From: DATDYW01 sp044375695
GTDB lineage: Bacteria > Patescibacteriota > Minisyncoccia > Phycocordibacterales > JAACPR01
Direction of reading: 5' to 3'
Length of the DNA stretch: 29,045 bases
NCBI GenBank assembly: GCA_044375695.1
Contig: JBILMG010000006.1
Coordinates: forward strand, 1-29,045
The first letter of the stretch is position 1. Every line of letters begins with the position of its first letter. Positions 27,339-29,045 of the stretch are shown here, piece by piece. The position numbers were made by a program, and so were the translations under genes. The notes under the pieces are model-generated. The model was not told the DNA's origin and did not search any database. It was given only the letters and a program-made list of their open reading frames with translations.

Positions 27339-27515
27339 CTACTTCTTTTTCTTCGGCTTCTTCTCTGCTTTCACCATCGGCTTCACCTTCTTCTGCCAGC
27401 AGTCCACGCAGGCGTGCAGCTTCTCGGCCGCGCGGCCTTTGGGCGGCGACAGCAGAATTGCCCCAAACTTTTTTAGCTCGGCGCCGCAGAGGTCGCAGGT
27501 GGGAGCGATTGCCAT
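27339..27515 (-). CDS. Small zinc-ribbon-like protein
   Basis: A 58-residue protein with two CxxC knuckles, TCDLCG (C7, C10) and HACVDCW (C36, C39), and a lysine-rich C-terminal tail (KKPKKKK). The four cysteines are spaced as in a zinc ribbon. It starts 9 bp after the ftsH stop on the same strand, so it is probably the last gene of the ftsH transcript. Function unknown; the basic tail suggests nucleic-acid contact, by inference only. Confidence 0.72.
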   Translation of the reverse strand: MAIAPTCDLCGAELKKFGAILLSPPKGRAAEKLHACVDCWQKKVKPMVKAEKKPKKKK

Positions 27516-27524
27516 GCGCTAATT

Positions 27525-29045
<1,521 letters not shown>

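Overview
The window is GC-rich, densely packed, and carries no rRNA or other decisive marker. Several traits fit a GC-rich Patescibacteria/CPR genome (Parcubacteria-like is my guess, not proven): very short or absent 5' leaders with a -10 box a few bases from the start codon, tRNA genes without an encoded CCA, an iron-sulphur-free MutY-like glycosylase with a winged-helix tail, a secreted Kre9/KNH-like protein, many lineage-specific small proteins, and terminators packed onto stop codons. TGA is used as a stop, so the code is not the Gly-UGA code of Gracilibacteria.

Layout. 1-9755 is a defence-flavoured block: a RhuM-family protein cut by the window edge, a small hypothetical protein, a 2H phosphoesterase, then a minus-strand operon GIY-YIG nuclease - hsdM - hsdS - Abi_C/HEPN-like protein - hsdR, and upstream of it a NADAR ADP-ribose hydrolase family gene. 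9890-15453 holds cell-envelope and housekeeping genes: a GIN/beta-helix repeat protein, a lipoprotein, an M50 membrane protease, a DUF84/YjjX nucleotide phosphatase, and a three-gene unit Kre9-like - DUF2177 - DUF1295. 15553-22788 has tRNA-Ser(GCU), the MutY-like glycosylase, three tiny independently transcribed genes, recG, two small membrane-anchored proteins, a TrmB-like regulator divergent from a soluble histidine kinase, a hypothetical gene, and tRNA-Ile(UAU). 23231-29045 has an unknown 311-residue protein, cysE, a coaD-HD hydrolase fusion, a hypothetical gene, tRNA-Gly(CCC), a small zinc-ribbon gene and ftsH, which runs off the right edge.

The strongest unusual signal is not a protein. 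Each of the three tRNA genes is followed by a hairpin whose distal arm is an inverted copy of that tRNA's own 3' end. Beyond it lies a structured element of about 110-150 nt shared by all three loci. Its outer stem sequence differs between loci and in each case equals the T-arm of the adjacent tRNA, and internal stems show compensatory base changes. A second related element type occurs beside tRNA-Ile and tRNA-Gly, and an orphan fragment lies next to the ftsH operon. I know of no described RNA or mobile-element family with this design. Other points of interest are the Abi-like gene inside the type I restriction operon, the CoaD-HD fusion, the tRNA-Ile with a UAU anticodon, and a stereotyped TTTTCTTTT terminator tail used throughout.
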